The notes: generated by a model not told the origin, from the letters alone. DNA of 64,000 nt from Hyphomicrobium_A sp963759735 (GCA_963759735.1 CAVXAF010000012.1:380454-444453); one strand, 5' to 3'; shown: positions 7,563-26,292, counted from the stretch's first letter. Program-made: numbers and translations.

Positions 7563-8387
7563 TTACTTCTTCTTCGCCGCACGGCCACGGATGATGTACT
7601 TGTCGGTCGACTTGTTCTTACGCGTCTTGGCGCCCTTCGTGGGCTTGCCCCACGGCGTCGCCCAGTGCTTGCCGCCCTTGGTGCGACCGCCGTTGGGATG
7701 GTCGATCGGGTTCATGGCGATCGAGCGCACGGTCGGGCGACGGCCCTTCCAGCGCGTGCGACCGGCCTTGCCGGTCACCTCGTTCGAATGATCCGGGTTC
7801 GACACCGCACCGATGGTCGCCATGCATTCGGCACGGACGCGACGGGTCTCGCCCGAATTGAGTTTGAGCACGGCCCAACCGGAGTCACGGCCGACGAGCT
7901 GCACGAACGATCCGGCCGAGCGAGCGATCTGTCCGCCACGACCCGGCTTCAGCTCCACGTTGTGCACGATAGTGCCGATGGGCATTCCAGCCAGCGGCAT
8001 GGCATTGCCGGGCTTCACGTCGACCTTCTCGCCGGCGATGACGGCATCGCCAACCGCCAGGCGCTGCGGCGCCAGGATGTAGGCGAGCTCGCCGTCCTCG
8101 TACTTGATGAGGGCGATGAAGGCCGTGCGGTTGGGATCGTACTCGATGCGCTCGACCTTGGCCGCCACGTCGAAGCGACGGCGACGGAAGTCAACCATAC
8201 GGTACGACCGCTTGTGGCCGCCGCCGATGTGCCGCGTCGTGATGCGGCCGTCGTTGTTGCGGCCGCCCGACTTCGACTTGCCCTCGACCAGCACCTTGAT
8301 CGGCGCGCCCTTCCAGAGCTGCGCACGGTCGACCAGCACCAAGTGGCGCAGGCTGGGGGTGGTTGGACGGAATGTCTTCAGTGCCAT
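7563..8387 (-). CDS. rplB: 50S ribosomal protein L2
   Basis: One of the most conserved ribosomal proteins, needed for subunit association and peptidyl transferase activity. The 274 residues start MALKTFRPTTPSLRHLVLVDR. They contain the OB-fold part (GRNNDGRITTRHIGGGHKRSYR) and the C-terminal loop AMNPIDHPNGGRTKGGKHW, with the functionally critical histidine (H229 in E. coli). It lies 20 bp after rplW. Confidence 0.98.
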   Translation of the reverse strand: MALKTFRPTTPSLRHLVLVDRAQLWKGAPIKVLVEGKSKSGGRNNDGRITTRHIGGGHKRSYRMVDFRRRRFDVAAKVERIEYDPNRTAFIALIKYEDGELAYILAPQRLAVGDAVIAGEKVDVKPGNAMPLAGMPIGTIVHNVELKPGRGGQIARSAGSFVQLVGRDSGWAVLKLNSGETRRVRAECMATIGAVSNPDHSNEVTGKAGRTRWKGRRPTVRSIAMNPIDHPNGGRTKGGKHWATPWGKPTKGAKTRKNKSTDKYIIRGRAAKKK

Positions 8388-8407
8388 GGTCGTTTCCTAA
8401 AAGGTCC

Positions 8408-8704
8408 TTAGAGGCCCGTGGCGATGTCGATGTGGTGGCCTTCGACCAGCGTCACGATCGCCTTCTTGGCGTCGCTCTGCAGTGCACGCCGACCGCGGAA
8501 GGTCTTCAACTTGCCTTTGCGAACGAGCGTGTTCACGGCTTTCACCTTGACCTTGAACAGGGTCTCGATGGCTGCCTTGATCTCCGCCTTCGTCGCCCTG
8601 GGGGAAACGTTGAAGATCACCTGGTTGGCTTCCGAAACCAGCGTCGACTTCTCGGTGATGACCGGGGAGACGATGACGTCGTAATGGCTGTGCGGCTTGC
8701 TCAT
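8408..8704 (-). CDS. rplW: 50S ribosomal protein L23
   Basis: Tunnel-exit protein and docking site for trigger factor. The product is 98 residues with YDVIVSPVITEKSTLVSEANQVIFNV, KAEIKAAIETLFKVKVKAVNTL and GRRALQSDAKKAIVTL. ATG at 8704 overlaps the rplD TGA by four bases (ATGA), so the two are probably coupled. Confidence 0.97.
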   Translation of the reverse strand: MSKPHSHYDVIVSPVITEKSTLVSEANQVIFNVSPRATKAEIKAAIETLFKVKVKAVNTLVRKGKLKTFRGRRALQSDAKKAIVTLVEGHHIDIATGL

Positions 8705-9360
8705 CGGGTGCTCTCCTCGCCGGCGCTGGCATTCGTGGCGCCCGCAAAGCGCTCTTCGAGAGCGGCAATCGCGGCCTTCGTCAGCACGAGCTTACGGCGA
8801 CGCAGGATGTCGTAGACATTGATGCCCTGAACCGGGAGGACGTCGATGTTCGGCAGGTTGCGAGCCGCCCGCACGAAACCGATCTCGAGCTCGGCGCCGT
8901 CGATAATCAGGACGTTGGACCACTCGAGCTTGGCGAACTGGTCGCGCAGGCCCGAGGTCTTGCCGTCCTTGGCCTCGGCCTTGTCGAGAAACACGATCTC
9001 GCCGGCGGCATGCTTGGCCGACAGCGCGTGGCGCAGGGCCAGCGCGCGAACCTTTTTCGGCAGCTCGATGGCGTGGTCGCGCGGCTTGGGGCCGTGCGCC
9101 TTTCCGCCACCGCGCCATTGCGGAACCGACTTGTCGCCGTGACGGGCGCCGCCGGTACCCTTCTGCTTGTACATTTTCTTGCCCGTGACGTTCACTTCAG
9201 AACGGTCCTGGGCGTGGTGCGTACCGGCGCGGCGCTTGGCCAGCTGATAGCGGATCATGCGCTGGATGAGGTCGGGACGCGGCTTCAACCCGAAGATTGC
9301 ATCGGGGAGATCCACGGTACCGGCCTTGGCGGCGCCAAGCGTGGTGACATCGGCTTTCAT
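8701..9360 (-). CDS. rplD: 50S ribosomal protein L4
   Basis: Tunnel protein; in E. coli it also represses the S10 operon by attenuation, which is not established for alphaproteobacteria. The 219-residue product contains QKGTGGARHGDKSVPQWRGGGKAHGPKPRDH, the tunnel loop, and LVLTKAAIAALEERF near the C-terminus. The ATG at 9360 overlaps the rplC stop by one base (TGATG). A GTG one codon upstream is less likely. Confidence 0.97.
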   Translation of the reverse strand: MKADVTTLGAAKAGTVDLPDAIFGLKPRPDLIQRMIRYQLAKRRAGTHHAQDRSEVNVTGKKMYKQKGTGGARHGDKSVPQWRGGGKAHGPKPRDHAIELPKKVRALALRHALSAKHAAGEIVFLDKAEAKDGKTSGLRDQFAKLEWSNVLIIDGAELEIGFVRAARNLPNIDVLPVQGINVYDILRRRKLVLTKAAIAALEERFAGATNASAGEESTR

Positions 9361-10073
9361 CACGCTTGCTCCTTCTGCTCAGCGACGTCGCCGCCGGCGC
9401 GGGCCTTGAAGGCTCCGGGAAGCGGGGCATCCTTGTGCGGCTTCTTGAGCACGGCGTCGCGCACCAGAACCCATCCACCCTTGGAGCCGGGCACCGCACC
9501 GCGGACCATGACGAGGCCGCGATCGACGTCCGTCTTCACCACGACGAGGTTCTGCGTTGTGACGCGCTCGTCACCCATGTGGCCAGCCATCTTCTTGCCC
9601 TTGAACACCTTGCCGGGGTCCTGGCGCTGACCGGTCGAACCAAGGCTGCGGTGACTGAGCGACACGCCGTGCGTCGCGCGCAGACCGCCGAAGTTCCAGC
9701 GCTTCATGGCGCCCTGGAAGCCCTTGCCCTGGTTGGTGCCCGTCACGTCGACGAACTGACCGGGAACGAAGTGATCGGCCGTGATCTGGGCGCCAACCTC
9801 GATGACGTTCTCGGGGCTAACCCGGAACTCAACGAGCTTGCGCTTCGGCTCGACCTTGGCGACGGCGAAGTTCTGCCGGGTAGCCTTGGTCAGGCGCGAA
9901 GCCTTACGCGTGCCAGCACCGAGCTGCAGCGCGGTGTAGCCGTTCTTGTCGTTGGTGAGGTGAGCGACAACCTGAACGTTGTCGAGCTTCAGCACAGTCA
10001 CCGGGATATGCTCCCCGGCGTCCGTGAAGATGCGGGTCATGCCCACCTTCAGTGCGATTACTCCGGAACGCAT
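9360..10073 (-). CDS. rplC: 50S ribosomal protein L3
   Basis: Early assembly protein reaching toward the peptidyl transferase centre. The 237 residues begin MRSGVIALKVGMTRIFTDAGEHIPVTVL and contain the L3 signature FVDVTGTNQGKGFQGAMKRWNF and SHRSLGSTGQRQDPGKVFKGKKMAGHMG. The last 30 residues form a short Lys/Ala-rich end. It lies 61 bp after rpsJ. Confidence 0.97.
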   Translation of the reverse strand: MRSGVIALKVGMTRIFTDAGEHIPVTVLKLDNVQVVAHLTNDKNGYTALQLGAGTRKASRLTKATRQNFAVAKVEPKRKLVEFRVSPENVIEVGAQITADHFVPGQFVDVTGTNQGKGFQGAMKRWNFGGLRATHGVSLSHRSLGSTGQRQDPGKVFKGKKMAGHMGDERVTTQNLVVVKTDVDRGLVMVRGAVPGSKGGWVLVRDAVLKKPHKDAPLPGAFKARAGGDVAEQKEQA

Positions 10074-10134
10074 GAGAGCATTCCTTCCTTCTCAGTTCAC
10101 GGCGCCAGGCGAGAATCGCCGGCCCGAATTGCCC

Positions 10135-10443
10135 TTAGAGCTTGATCTCGACGTCAACACCGGCAGCCAGGTCGAGCTTCATCAGCGCGTCAACCGTCTG
10201 CGGCGTCGGATCGACGATGTCGAGGAGACGCTTGTGCGTGCGCATCTCGAACTGGTCGCGGCTCTTCTTGTCGATGTGGGGAGACCGGTTGACGGTGAAC
10301 CGCTCAAAGCGCGTCGGCAACGGAATGGGTCCGCGTACCTCCGCACCGGTGCGCTTAGCCGTGTTGACGATCTCTCGCGTCGAGGCATCGAGGATTCGAT
10401 GATCGAATGCCTTGAGCCGGATGCGAATGTTTTGGCCGTTCAT
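10135..10443 (-). CDS. rpsJ: 30S ribosomal protein S10 (NusE)
   Basis: Small-subunit head protein that doubles as the antitermination factor NusE. I use the ATG at 10443 (MNGQNIRIRLKAFDHR, 102 residues). A GTG three codons upstream is also open. Signatures are VRGPIPLPTRFERFTVNRSPHIDKKSRDQFE and LMKLDLAAGVDVEIKL. First gene of the S10 set, 62 bp downstream of tuf with a terminator-like hairpin in between. Confidence 0.97.
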   Translation of the reverse strand: MNGQNIRIRLKAFDHRILDASTREIVNTAKRTGAEVRGPIPLPTRFERFTVNRSPHIDKKSRDQFEMRTHKRLLDIVDPTPQTVDALMKLDLAAGVDVEIKL

Positions 10444-10454
10444 GTCCCGCACTC

Positions 10455-10493
10455 TTTCAAAAGAAAGAAGCGCCCGCCCGCGGACGCTTCTTT
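10455..10493 (-). terminator. Probable terminator or attenuator between tuf and rpsJ
   Basis: A perfect 9 bp inverted repeat (10464-10472 with 10485-10493, arm AAAGAAGCG) encloses a GC-rich 12-base loop. On the minus strand the stem is followed by a U-rich run (CTTCTTTCTTTTG). It would end str-operon transcripts after tuf. It sits only 12-20 bases before rpsJ, so S10 genes must be transcribed by read-through or from a promoter I could not see. Confidence 0.6.
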
Positions 10494-10505
10494 GCCTTTT
10501 GCCCT

Positions 10506-11696
10506 TTATTCGATAATTTTTGCGACGACGCCCGAACCAACCGTACGGCCGCCCTCACGGATGGCGAAGCGGAGCTTCTCCTCCATGGCGATCGGCGTAA
10601 TCAGCTCGACGTCGATGGTGACGTTATCGCCCGGCATGACCATTTCCGTGCCCTCGGGGAGCGTCACGACGCCGGTGACGTCGGTCGTGCGGAAATAGAA
10701 CTGCGGACGGTAGTTGGTGAAGAACGGCGTGTGACGGCCACCCTCTTCCTTGGTCAGGATGTAGGCCTCGGCCTTGAACTTCTTGTGCGGCTTGACGGTG
10801 CCGGGCTTGCACAGCACCTGGCCACGCTCGACGGCTTCCTTGTCGATGCCGCGCAGCAGGCAGCCGACGTTGTCGCCGGCCTGGCCCTGGTCCAGCAGCT
10901 TGCGGAACATCTCAACGCCGGTGACGATCGACTTCTGCGTATCGCGGATGCCGACGATCTCGATTTCCTCGCCGACCTTGACGATGCCGCGCTCGATACG
11001 GCCGGTGACGACGGTGCCGCGACCGGAGATCGAGAACACGTCTTCGATCGGCATCAGGAACGGCAGATCGATCGGGCGCTCAGGCTGCGGAATGGCCGCA
11101 TCGACCGCCTTCATCAGTTCGAGGATGGCGTTCTTGCCAAGCTCGGGCTTCTTGTCTTCGAGCGCCATCAGGGCCGAGCCCTTGACGATCGGGATGGTGT
11201 CGCCGGGGAAATCGTACGACGAGAGAAGCTCACGCACTTCCATTTCGACGAGCTCGATCAGCTCGGCGTCGTCGACCATGTCGACCTTGTTCAGGAACAC
11301 GACGAGGGCGGGGACGCCGACCTGGCGTGCAAGCAGGATGTGCTCGCGCGTCTGCGGCATCGGGCCGTCAGCAGCCGAAACGACGAGGATCGCTCCGTCC
11401 ATCTGCGCGGCGCCGGTGATCATGTTCTTCACGTAGTCGGCGTGACCTGGGCAGTCGACGTGCGCGTAGTGGCGCGCATCGGTCTCATACTCGACGTGCG
11501 CGGTCGAGATGGTGATGCCACGCTCGCGCTCCTCGGGAGCCTTATCGATCTGGTCGTAAGCGGTGTAATGCGCCTTGCCGGACTCGGCGAGGATCTTCGT
11601 GATCGCGGCCGTCAGAGACGTCTTGCCGTGATCGACGTGGCCGATCGTGCCGATGTTGCAGTGCGGCTTGTTCCGCTCGAATTTTGCCTTGGCCAT
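10506..11696 (-). CDS. tuf: Elongation factor Tu
   Basis: GTPase that delivers aminoacyl-tRNA to the ribosomal A site. It has 396 residues with GHVDHGKT at 19-26 (P-loop), the switch I Thr region (EERERGITISTAHVEY), DCPGH and NKVD guanine-specificity motifs, and the domain 3 end RFAIREGGRTVGSGVVAKI. It is last in the str operon, 89 bp after fusA. It is the only tuf in the window; many relatives have a second copy next to tRNA-Trp. Confidence 0.98.
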   Translation of the reverse strand: MAKAKFERNKPHCNIGTIGHVDHGKTSLTAAITKILAESGKAHYTAYDQIDKAPEERERGITISTAHVEYETDARHYAHVDCPGHADYVKNMITGAAQMDGAILVVSAADGPMPQTREHILLARQVGVPALVVFLNKVDMVDDAELIELVEMEVRELLSSYDFPGDTIPIVKGSALMALEDKKPELGKNAILELMKAVDAAIPQPERPIDLPFLMPIEDVFSISGRGTVVTGRIERGIVKVGEEIEIVGIRDTQKSIVTGVEMFRKLLDQGQAGDNVGCLLRGIDKEAVERGQVLCKPGTVKPHKKFKAEAYILTKEEGGRHTPFFTNYRPQFYFRTTDVTGVVTLPEGTEMVMPGDNVTIDVELITPIAMEEKLRFAIREGGRTVGSGVVAKIIE

Positions 11697-11785
11697 CGTG
11701 GCTCTCCACTTCAGTTGTCGGTTCCCTGGGAACCGGTCTTCATCATTGGGCTTGCCTCACGGCCCGCCCTATCCTGTTTCCGTCG

Positions 11786-13879
<2,094 letters not shown>

Positions 13880-13903
13880 TCGCTTAGCGCTCCAGAGATC
13901 CGA

Positions 13904-14374
13904 TCACCAGCGATAATGGGAGAAGGCGCGGTTCGCCTCCGCCATCTTGTGCGTGTCTTCCCGCTTCTTGACTGCCGTGCCACGGTTGTTGGCGGCATCG
14001 AGTAGCTCACCAGACAGGCGATCGACCATCGTGTTTTCGTTGCGCGCGCGGGCGGCAGTGATCAGCCAGCGGATAGCGAGTGCCTGGCGGCGCTCCGGAC
14101 GAACCTCGACCGGCACCTGGTAGGTGGCACCGCCGACGCGGCGTGAGCGGACTTCGACGGCCGGCATCACGTTGTCGAGGGCGGTACGGAACAGCTGCAC
14201 CGGATCCGACTTCGACTTCTGCTCCATGCGCTCGAACGCGCCATAGACGATGTTTTCGGCAACCGACTTCTTGCCCTGCTCCATCACGGCGTTCATGAAC
14301 TTGGAAATGACGACGTCTCCGAACTTGGGGTCCGGATTGACGACGCGCTTCTCTGCACTATGCCGACGGGACAT
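13904..14374 (-). CDS. rpsG: 30S ribosomal protein S7
   Basis: Primary binder of the 16S 3' domain; in E. coli it represses the str operon by binding the rpsL-rpsG spacer. The 156 residues begin MSRRHSAEKRVVNPDPKFGD and include NVMPAVEVRSRRVGGATYQVPVEVRPERRQALAIRWL and AFSHYRW. A hairpin in the 95 bp spacer upstream is a candidate control element. Confidence 0.97.
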   Translation of the reverse strand: MSRRHSAEKRVVNPDPKFGDVVISKFMNAVMEQGKKSVAENIVYGAFERMEQKSKSDPVQLFRTALDNVMPAVEVRSRRVGGATYQVPVEVRPERRQALAIRWLITAARARNENTMVDRLSGELLDAANNRGTAVKKREDTHKMAEANRAFSHYRW

Positions 14375-14411
14375 TGCTCTTCAGCCCTTCGCTTCTATTC
14401 TCTCAATGACA

Positions 14412-14433
14412 ATGGGCCGACTTATCGGCCCAT
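14412..14433 (-). promoter_or_regulatory. Hairpin in the rpsL-rpsG spacer
   Basis: A perfect 9 bp inverted repeat (14412-14420 with 14425-14433, arm ATGGGCCGA) with a four-base loop lies in the 95 bp rpsL-rpsG spacer, about 40 bases before the rpsG start. It is not followed by a U tract, so it is not a typical terminator. In E. coli the equivalent spacer binds S7 for feedback control, so an analogous role is possible but inferred from position only. Confidence 0.45.
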
Positions 14434-14469
14434 CGCTCCCGCCTCGCGGGACAGACCGCCCTCAGGCGA

Positions 14470-14841
14470 TCACTTCGGTCTCTTGGCGCCGTACTTGGAA
14501 CGACGCTGCTTGCGGGCGGCGACGCCTTGCGTGTCGAGCACGCCACGGATGATGTGGTAGCGGACGCCGGGAAGATCCTTGACGCGGCCGCCGCGGATGA
14601 GCACCACGGAGTGCTCCTGCAGGTTGTGGCCCTCGCCGGGGATGTAGCCGATCACCTCGTAGCCGTTGGTGAGGCGGATCTTGGCAACCTTACGCAGCGC
14701 CGAGTTCGGCTTCTTCGGCGTCGTCGTGTAGACGCGCGTGCACACGCCACGCTTCTGCGGGCACGATTCCATGTGGCGCGACTTCTCGCGGTACGTCTTC
14801 GGTGTCCGGGGTTTCCGGATCAACTGCTGAATAGTCGGCAT
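14470..14841 (-). CDS. rpsL: 30S ribosomal protein S12
   Basis: Decoding-centre protein of 123 residues: MPTIQQLIRKPRTPKTYREKS, then TTPKKPNSALRKVAKIRLTNG, GEGHNLQEHSVVLIRGGRVKDLPGVRYHIIRG, ending SKYGAKRPK. The lysines of TPKKPN and GRVKDLPG are the wild-type residues associated with streptomycin sensitivity. First gene of the str operon, with a promoter about 240 bases upstream. Confidence 0.98.
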   Translation of the reverse strand: MPTIQQLIRKPRTPKTYREKSRHMESCPQKRGVCTRVYTTTPKKPNSALRKVAKIRLTNGYEVIGYIPGEGHNLQEHSVVLIRGGRVKDLPGVRYHIIRGVLDTQGVAARKQRRSKYGAKRPK

Positions 14842-15378
14842 GCGCCTCTTCCGTCCACGCTTTGCCCGGTTGACGCATGCGCCAAACCGAACCTGCCAAG
14901 CTCACTCCCCGGAAGGAGTGTGCCCGACACGAAAAAACCAGAGGATCGTACGGGCTCGGCGAGCGCCGCAGATCTTGGTCCGAATATGTCCTCTTCTTTG
15001 CGACGGTAGCGTTTAGGTCAAGGCGTCCAGATCGAAGGGACGCGAAATTGTCCTACCACCTACCGTGAGAGTTCGAGACCTATATACACTTGCGGAATCG
15101 CGGTCAACACCTCGCCTGCACTCAGCGAGAATCTATTTTCTCCGGCCCGTTTCCGCCCAGGAATCCGCGGTCCCATTGCATCGCTTAATGCCGATATGAA
15201 CTGCTGTAGAAGCGCACGCGGTAACCATGGAGTTCCGTTTCGCTCTGACGGTGGGATCGCCGACCTCGTCCTTCTCGCGGCGGTTATAGCCCGCCCGCGA
15301 CCTCGCAACGAGCCCGGGAATCGTCAGTGGCATCGACCTCTGCCGTATCGGCGCTTCGGCGATGGCCGCCTTGCATAG
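14842..15378. other. Gene-free region between rpsL and rpoC
   Basis: This 537 bp stretch has no ORF with family resemblance or codon bias. It contains the str promoter (15079-15107) and a leader of roughly 230 bases before rpsL. Some relatives have a short hypothetical gene between rpoC and rpsL; I see none. The half nearest rpoC shows nothing recognisable. Confidence 0.7.
15079..15107 (-). promoter_or_regulatory. Sigma-70-type promoter of the str operon
   Basis: On the minus strand the sequence has TTGACC (15107-15102), a 17-base spacer and TATAGG (15084-15079), close to the vegetative consensus with ideal spacing. It points at rpsL with a predicted leader of about 230 bases. The rpoC terminator upstream makes an independent promoter here necessary. 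Confidence 0.75.
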
Positions 15379-15404
15379 AAAAAGGGGCCGCAAACAGCGG
15401 CCCC
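15379..15404 (-). terminator. Rho-independent terminator of the rpoBC unit
   Basis: Perfect 8 bp GC-rich stem (15384-15391 with 15397-15404, GGGGCCGC arm), five-base loop, and a run of five U on the minus strand at 15383-15379. It begins 28 bases after the rpoC stop. It should separate rpoBC from str transcription. Confidence 0.85.
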
Positions 15405-15431
15405 TCTTCCATTAAGCGATGGCTGGCAAGG

Positions 15432-19652
<4,221 letters not shown>

Positions 19653-19699
19653 CCGTCTCTCCATTCGGGGCGTGGCGGCGGACCGCCCCTGTCAGGGTG

Positions 19700-19815
19700 G
19701 CGAGGACCGGGTGCATCGGTCCTCGCGGAATACGGGCTCTTGGCGTCGCTGAGCCCTAGATGTCGTGTGCGCGAGTTTCACGCGCTTATGTCCGGGGCCG
19801 TCACCAGCCCCGGAC
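19700..19815 (-). promoter_or_regulatory. Two hairpins in the rpoB-rpoC spacer
   Basis: The 178 bp spacer holds two perfect stems: 10 bp (19700-19709 with 19717-19726, arm GCGAGGACCG, seven-base loop) and 9 bp (19790-19798 with 19807-19815, arm GTCCGGGGC, eight-base loop). Neither is followed by a U tract. They may be RNA processing or stability elements that adjust the beta to beta' ratio; this role is inferred. Confidence 0.5.
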
Positions 19816-19830
19816 TGAAGTTTCAAGCGA

Positions 19831-23982
<4,152 letters not shown>

Positions 23983-24158
23983 TTCCGCTCCTCGTGATCT
24001 GCGCAGGTGACGGCCCGCGCGACTGCTGCCTGCATGGCAAGGGCCGCCAACCCTCGCTTAGCCTTTAAACGGCTCACCGGAAGGCCCGTTTGAGGGTTGC
24101 ATGACCCTCAAAAAGACCCTCCGGAGAGACGTCCAGATGCTCGCCATAGACGACGAGC

Positions 24159-24200
24159 GGAGGCAGGCAGCCGGCACATTCGTGCCGCCCGCCTGCCGCC
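24159..24200 (-). promoter_or_regulatory. Long hairpin just after rplL (rplL-rpoB spacer)
   Basis: Immediately downstream of the rplL stop on the minus strand is an imperfect stem of about 18 pairs with a four-base loop (24178-24181). Its inner part pairs GGCAC with GTGCC and its outer part GGAGGCAGG with CCTGCCGCC. There is no U tract. In E. coli this spacer holds a partial terminator and an RNase III site that set rpoB expression below rplL. The position here matches but function is inferred. Confidence 0.55.
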
Positions 24201-24204
24201 TCGA

Positions 24205-24576
24205 TTACTTCACTTCGACGGTCGCGCCCTGGTCTTCCAGCTGCTTCTTCAGCTTGGCAGCCTCGTCCTTGGTCACGCCTTCCTTCACGGTCTTGCCGCC
24301 GGCCTCAACGAGATCCTTGGCTTCCTTCAGGCCAAGGCCGGTGATGGCGCGGACTTCCTTGATGACGTTGATCTTCTTCTCGCCGCCGGCCTTCAGGATG
24401 ACGGAGAACTCAGTCTGCTCCTCGACGGGGGCAGCAGCAGCGCCCGGAGCAGCGGCGACGGCAACGGCAGCAGCCGCCGACACGCCCCACTTCTCTTCGA
24501 GCATCTTGGCGAGCTCAGCGGCCTGCAGGACGGTGAGGCTGGAGAGATCGTCAACGATCTTCGATAGATCGGCCAT
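24205..24576 (-). CDS. rplL: 50S ribosomal protein L7/L12
   Basis: Stalk protein that recruits and activates translational GTPases. The 123 residues have the N-terminal dimerisation domain (SKIVDDLSSLTVLQAAELAKMLEEKWGV), the Ala-rich hinge (about 35-50), and the C-terminal factor-binding domain (KTEFSVIL-like EFSVILKAGGEKKINVIKEVR, GLGLKEAKDLVEAGGKTVKEG). It has a GAAGGAAG ribosome-binding site before the ATG at 24576. Confidence 0.98.
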   Translation of the reverse strand: MADLSKIVDDLSSLTVLQAAELAKMLEEKWGVSAAAAVAVAAAPGAAAAPVEEQTEFSVILKAGGEKKINVIKEVRAITGLGLKEAKDLVEAGGKTVKEGVTKDEAAKLKKQLEDQGATVEVK

Positions 24577-24674
24577 TTTGTTACTTCCTTCGGTTTGAAC
24601 CTATTGACGCATGCAGTTTTGAACTGCGCTCATTGTGTGTGTCGTGACGCCCTTGTGGGGCGTCGCCCGTGCCG

Positions 24675-25193
24675 TTATGCGGCTTCGCTTTGTGCTGCCT
24701 TCGCCTGAATGACGCGTGCGAGCTGGGCGCCCGGCTCTGCAACCGTGCGAGCGATTTTCGTCGCCGGCGCGTTGAGGAGACCGATCAGCTTGGCTCTGAG
24801 TTCATCCAACGATGGCAGTTCAGCGAGCGCTTTGACGGCGTTCGCGTCGAGGACCGTCGAACCCATAGCGCCGCCGAGAATGACGAGTTTCTCATTCCCC
24901 TTGGCGTATGCGACCGACGCCTTCGCCGCCGCGATCGGATCCTGCGAGTAGGCAACGCATGTCTGCCCCTTGAAGAGATCGGAGATCGTCTCGTACGAAG
25001 TGTCCTTCAGCGCGAGCTTCGCCAGCCGGTTTTTGGCCACCTTCACCTTGCCACCAGCCTCTTTGACTTTGAGGCGGTAGTCGGTGAGTTGGGCGACCGT
25101 CATGCCGGCATAGTGGGCGACGACTACCAACCCCGTGTCTTTCAACACAGCGTTGAGCGACGTCACGAGCTCACGTTTCGCGGCTCTATCCAC
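24675..25193 (-). CDS. rplJ: 50S ribosomal protein L10
   Basis: Stalk base protein that binds L7/L12 dimers. The 172 residues start with GTG at 25193 (MDRAAKRELVTSLNAVLKDTGLVVVAHYAGMTVAQL), with GGAG upstream. The C-terminal helix carrying L7/L12 sites is present (QLARVIQAKAAQSEAA). It lies 98 bp before rplL. The long 344 bp leader upstream is where L10 autoregulation occurs in relatives. Confidence 0.97.
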   Translation of the reverse strand: MDRAAKRELVTSLNAVLKDTGLVVVAHYAGMTVAQLTDYRLKVKEAGGKVKVAKNRLAKLALKDTSYETISDLFKGQTCVAYSQDPIAAAKASVAYAKGNEKLVILGGAMGSTVLDANAVKALAELPSLDELRAKLIGLLNAPATKIARTVAEPGAQLARVIQAKAAQSEAA

Positions 25194-25537
25194 CTGCTCA
25201 CTCCAGTTTACGGATCGGCTCGCGAGAGCCGCTCCGCGGGTTGCACCTTGCCGCCGTCAACGGGAGACCCGCTTTGAGCAGCGCTTGTCTGTCCAACCGC
25301 GCGCTTGGAAAGGCGGCACGGTGCTGACCCAGGTTCAAACCGGTCTATGCCCCTTGCGGGGAATGAAACCGGGTTCGCGCCTGTCTCATGCGGGCCCATT
25401 TGGCTTAAGCCGAAGCGGTCTTGCGACCCGACGGCACCCACAGTCTCGGACAGTCTTCCCGCATGGCGAGCAAGCTCGCCGTCCGGGCATCTCGTGCCGC
25501 TCACAGGGAGCGACACGAGAATTCCACTTGGCTCTCG
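25194..25537 (-). promoter_or_regulatory. Putative L10 leader region upstream of rplJ
   Basis: A 344 bp non-coding stretch lies between rplA and rplJ. On the minus strand it is rich in short self-complementary elements, for example GGCGAGCTTGCTCGCC-type and CGGCTCTCGCGAGCCG. The end nearest rplJ reads CCGTTGACGG then AAGGTGCAACCC. The position and structure suggest the L10(L12)4-binding leader that represses rplJL translation in many bacteria. I cannot fold or match it here, so the call is by position. Confidence 0.45.
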
Positions 25538-26287
25538 TTAAGCGAGGGCCTGCCCACCGCCGAGGCTCGAGGAGTTGATCTTGACTCCTGGCCCCATTGT
25601 CGAGCTGATCGAAACCTTCTTCACGTAAGTGCCCTTGGCACCTGCGGGCTTAGCCTTCACAACGGCGTCAACGAACGCCTTGATGTTTTCGGCAAGCGCG
25701 TTCTCCGTGAAGCTCGCCTTGCCGACGCCGGCGTGCACGATGCCCGCCTTCTCGACACGGAACTCCACCGAGCCGCCCTTGGCACCCTTGACGGCGGTGG
25801 TGACATCCATGGTCACCGTGCCGACGCGCGGGTTGGGCATCAGGCCACGCGGACCGAGCACTTTGCCGAGGCGGCCGACAAGACCCATCATGTCAGGCGT
25901 CGCGATGCAGCGATCGAAGTTGATCGTGCCCTTCGAGACCTGCTCGACGAGTTCTTCTGCGCCAACGACATCGGCACCGGCAGCTTTCGCCTCTTCCGCC
26001 TTGGCGCCGCGTGCGAACACGGCGACGCGCGCCGAGCGGCCCGAGCCGTTCGGCAGGTTGCACACACCGCGCACCAGCTGGTCGGCGTGCTTGGGATCGA
26101 CGCCGAGGTTCATCGCCACCTCGATCGTCTCGTCGAACTTGGCCTTGGCGCGCTCCTTGACGAGCTTCACCGCATCCTCGATCGAGTAGGCCTTGTCGGG
26201 GCTGAGCCCCTTGCCGGCCGCTGCCATGCGCTTGCCGCCGGCAATGCGCGTATCTTTGATCGCCTCAGGGCTGAGTTTGGTTGCCAT
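25538..26287 (-). CDS. rplA: 50S ribosomal protein L1
   Basis: L1 stalk protein controlling E-site tRNA release. In E. coli it represses rplKA by binding their mRNA. It has 249 residues with YSIEDAVKLVKERAKAKFDETIEVAMNLGVDP, RGVCNLPNGSGR, RGLMPNPRVGTVT and GPGVKINSSSL. The N-terminus is about 15 residues longer than in many relatives; a later ATG (MAAAGKGLSPDKAYS) is an alternative start. It lies 5 bp after rplK. Confidence 0.96.
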   Translation of the reverse strand: MATKLSPEAIKDTRIAGGKRMAAAGKGLSPDKAYSIEDAVKLVKERAKAKFDETIEVAMNLGVDPKHADQLVRGVCNLPNGSGRSARVAVFARGAKAEEAKAAGADVVGAEELVEQVSKGTINFDRCIATPDMMGLVGRLGKVLGPRGLMPNPRVGTVTMDVTTAVKGAKGGSVEFRVEKAGIVHAGVGKASFTENALAENIKAFVDAVVKAKPAGAKGTYVKKVSISSTMGPGVKINSSSLGGGQALA

Positions 26288-26292
26288 CGCCG

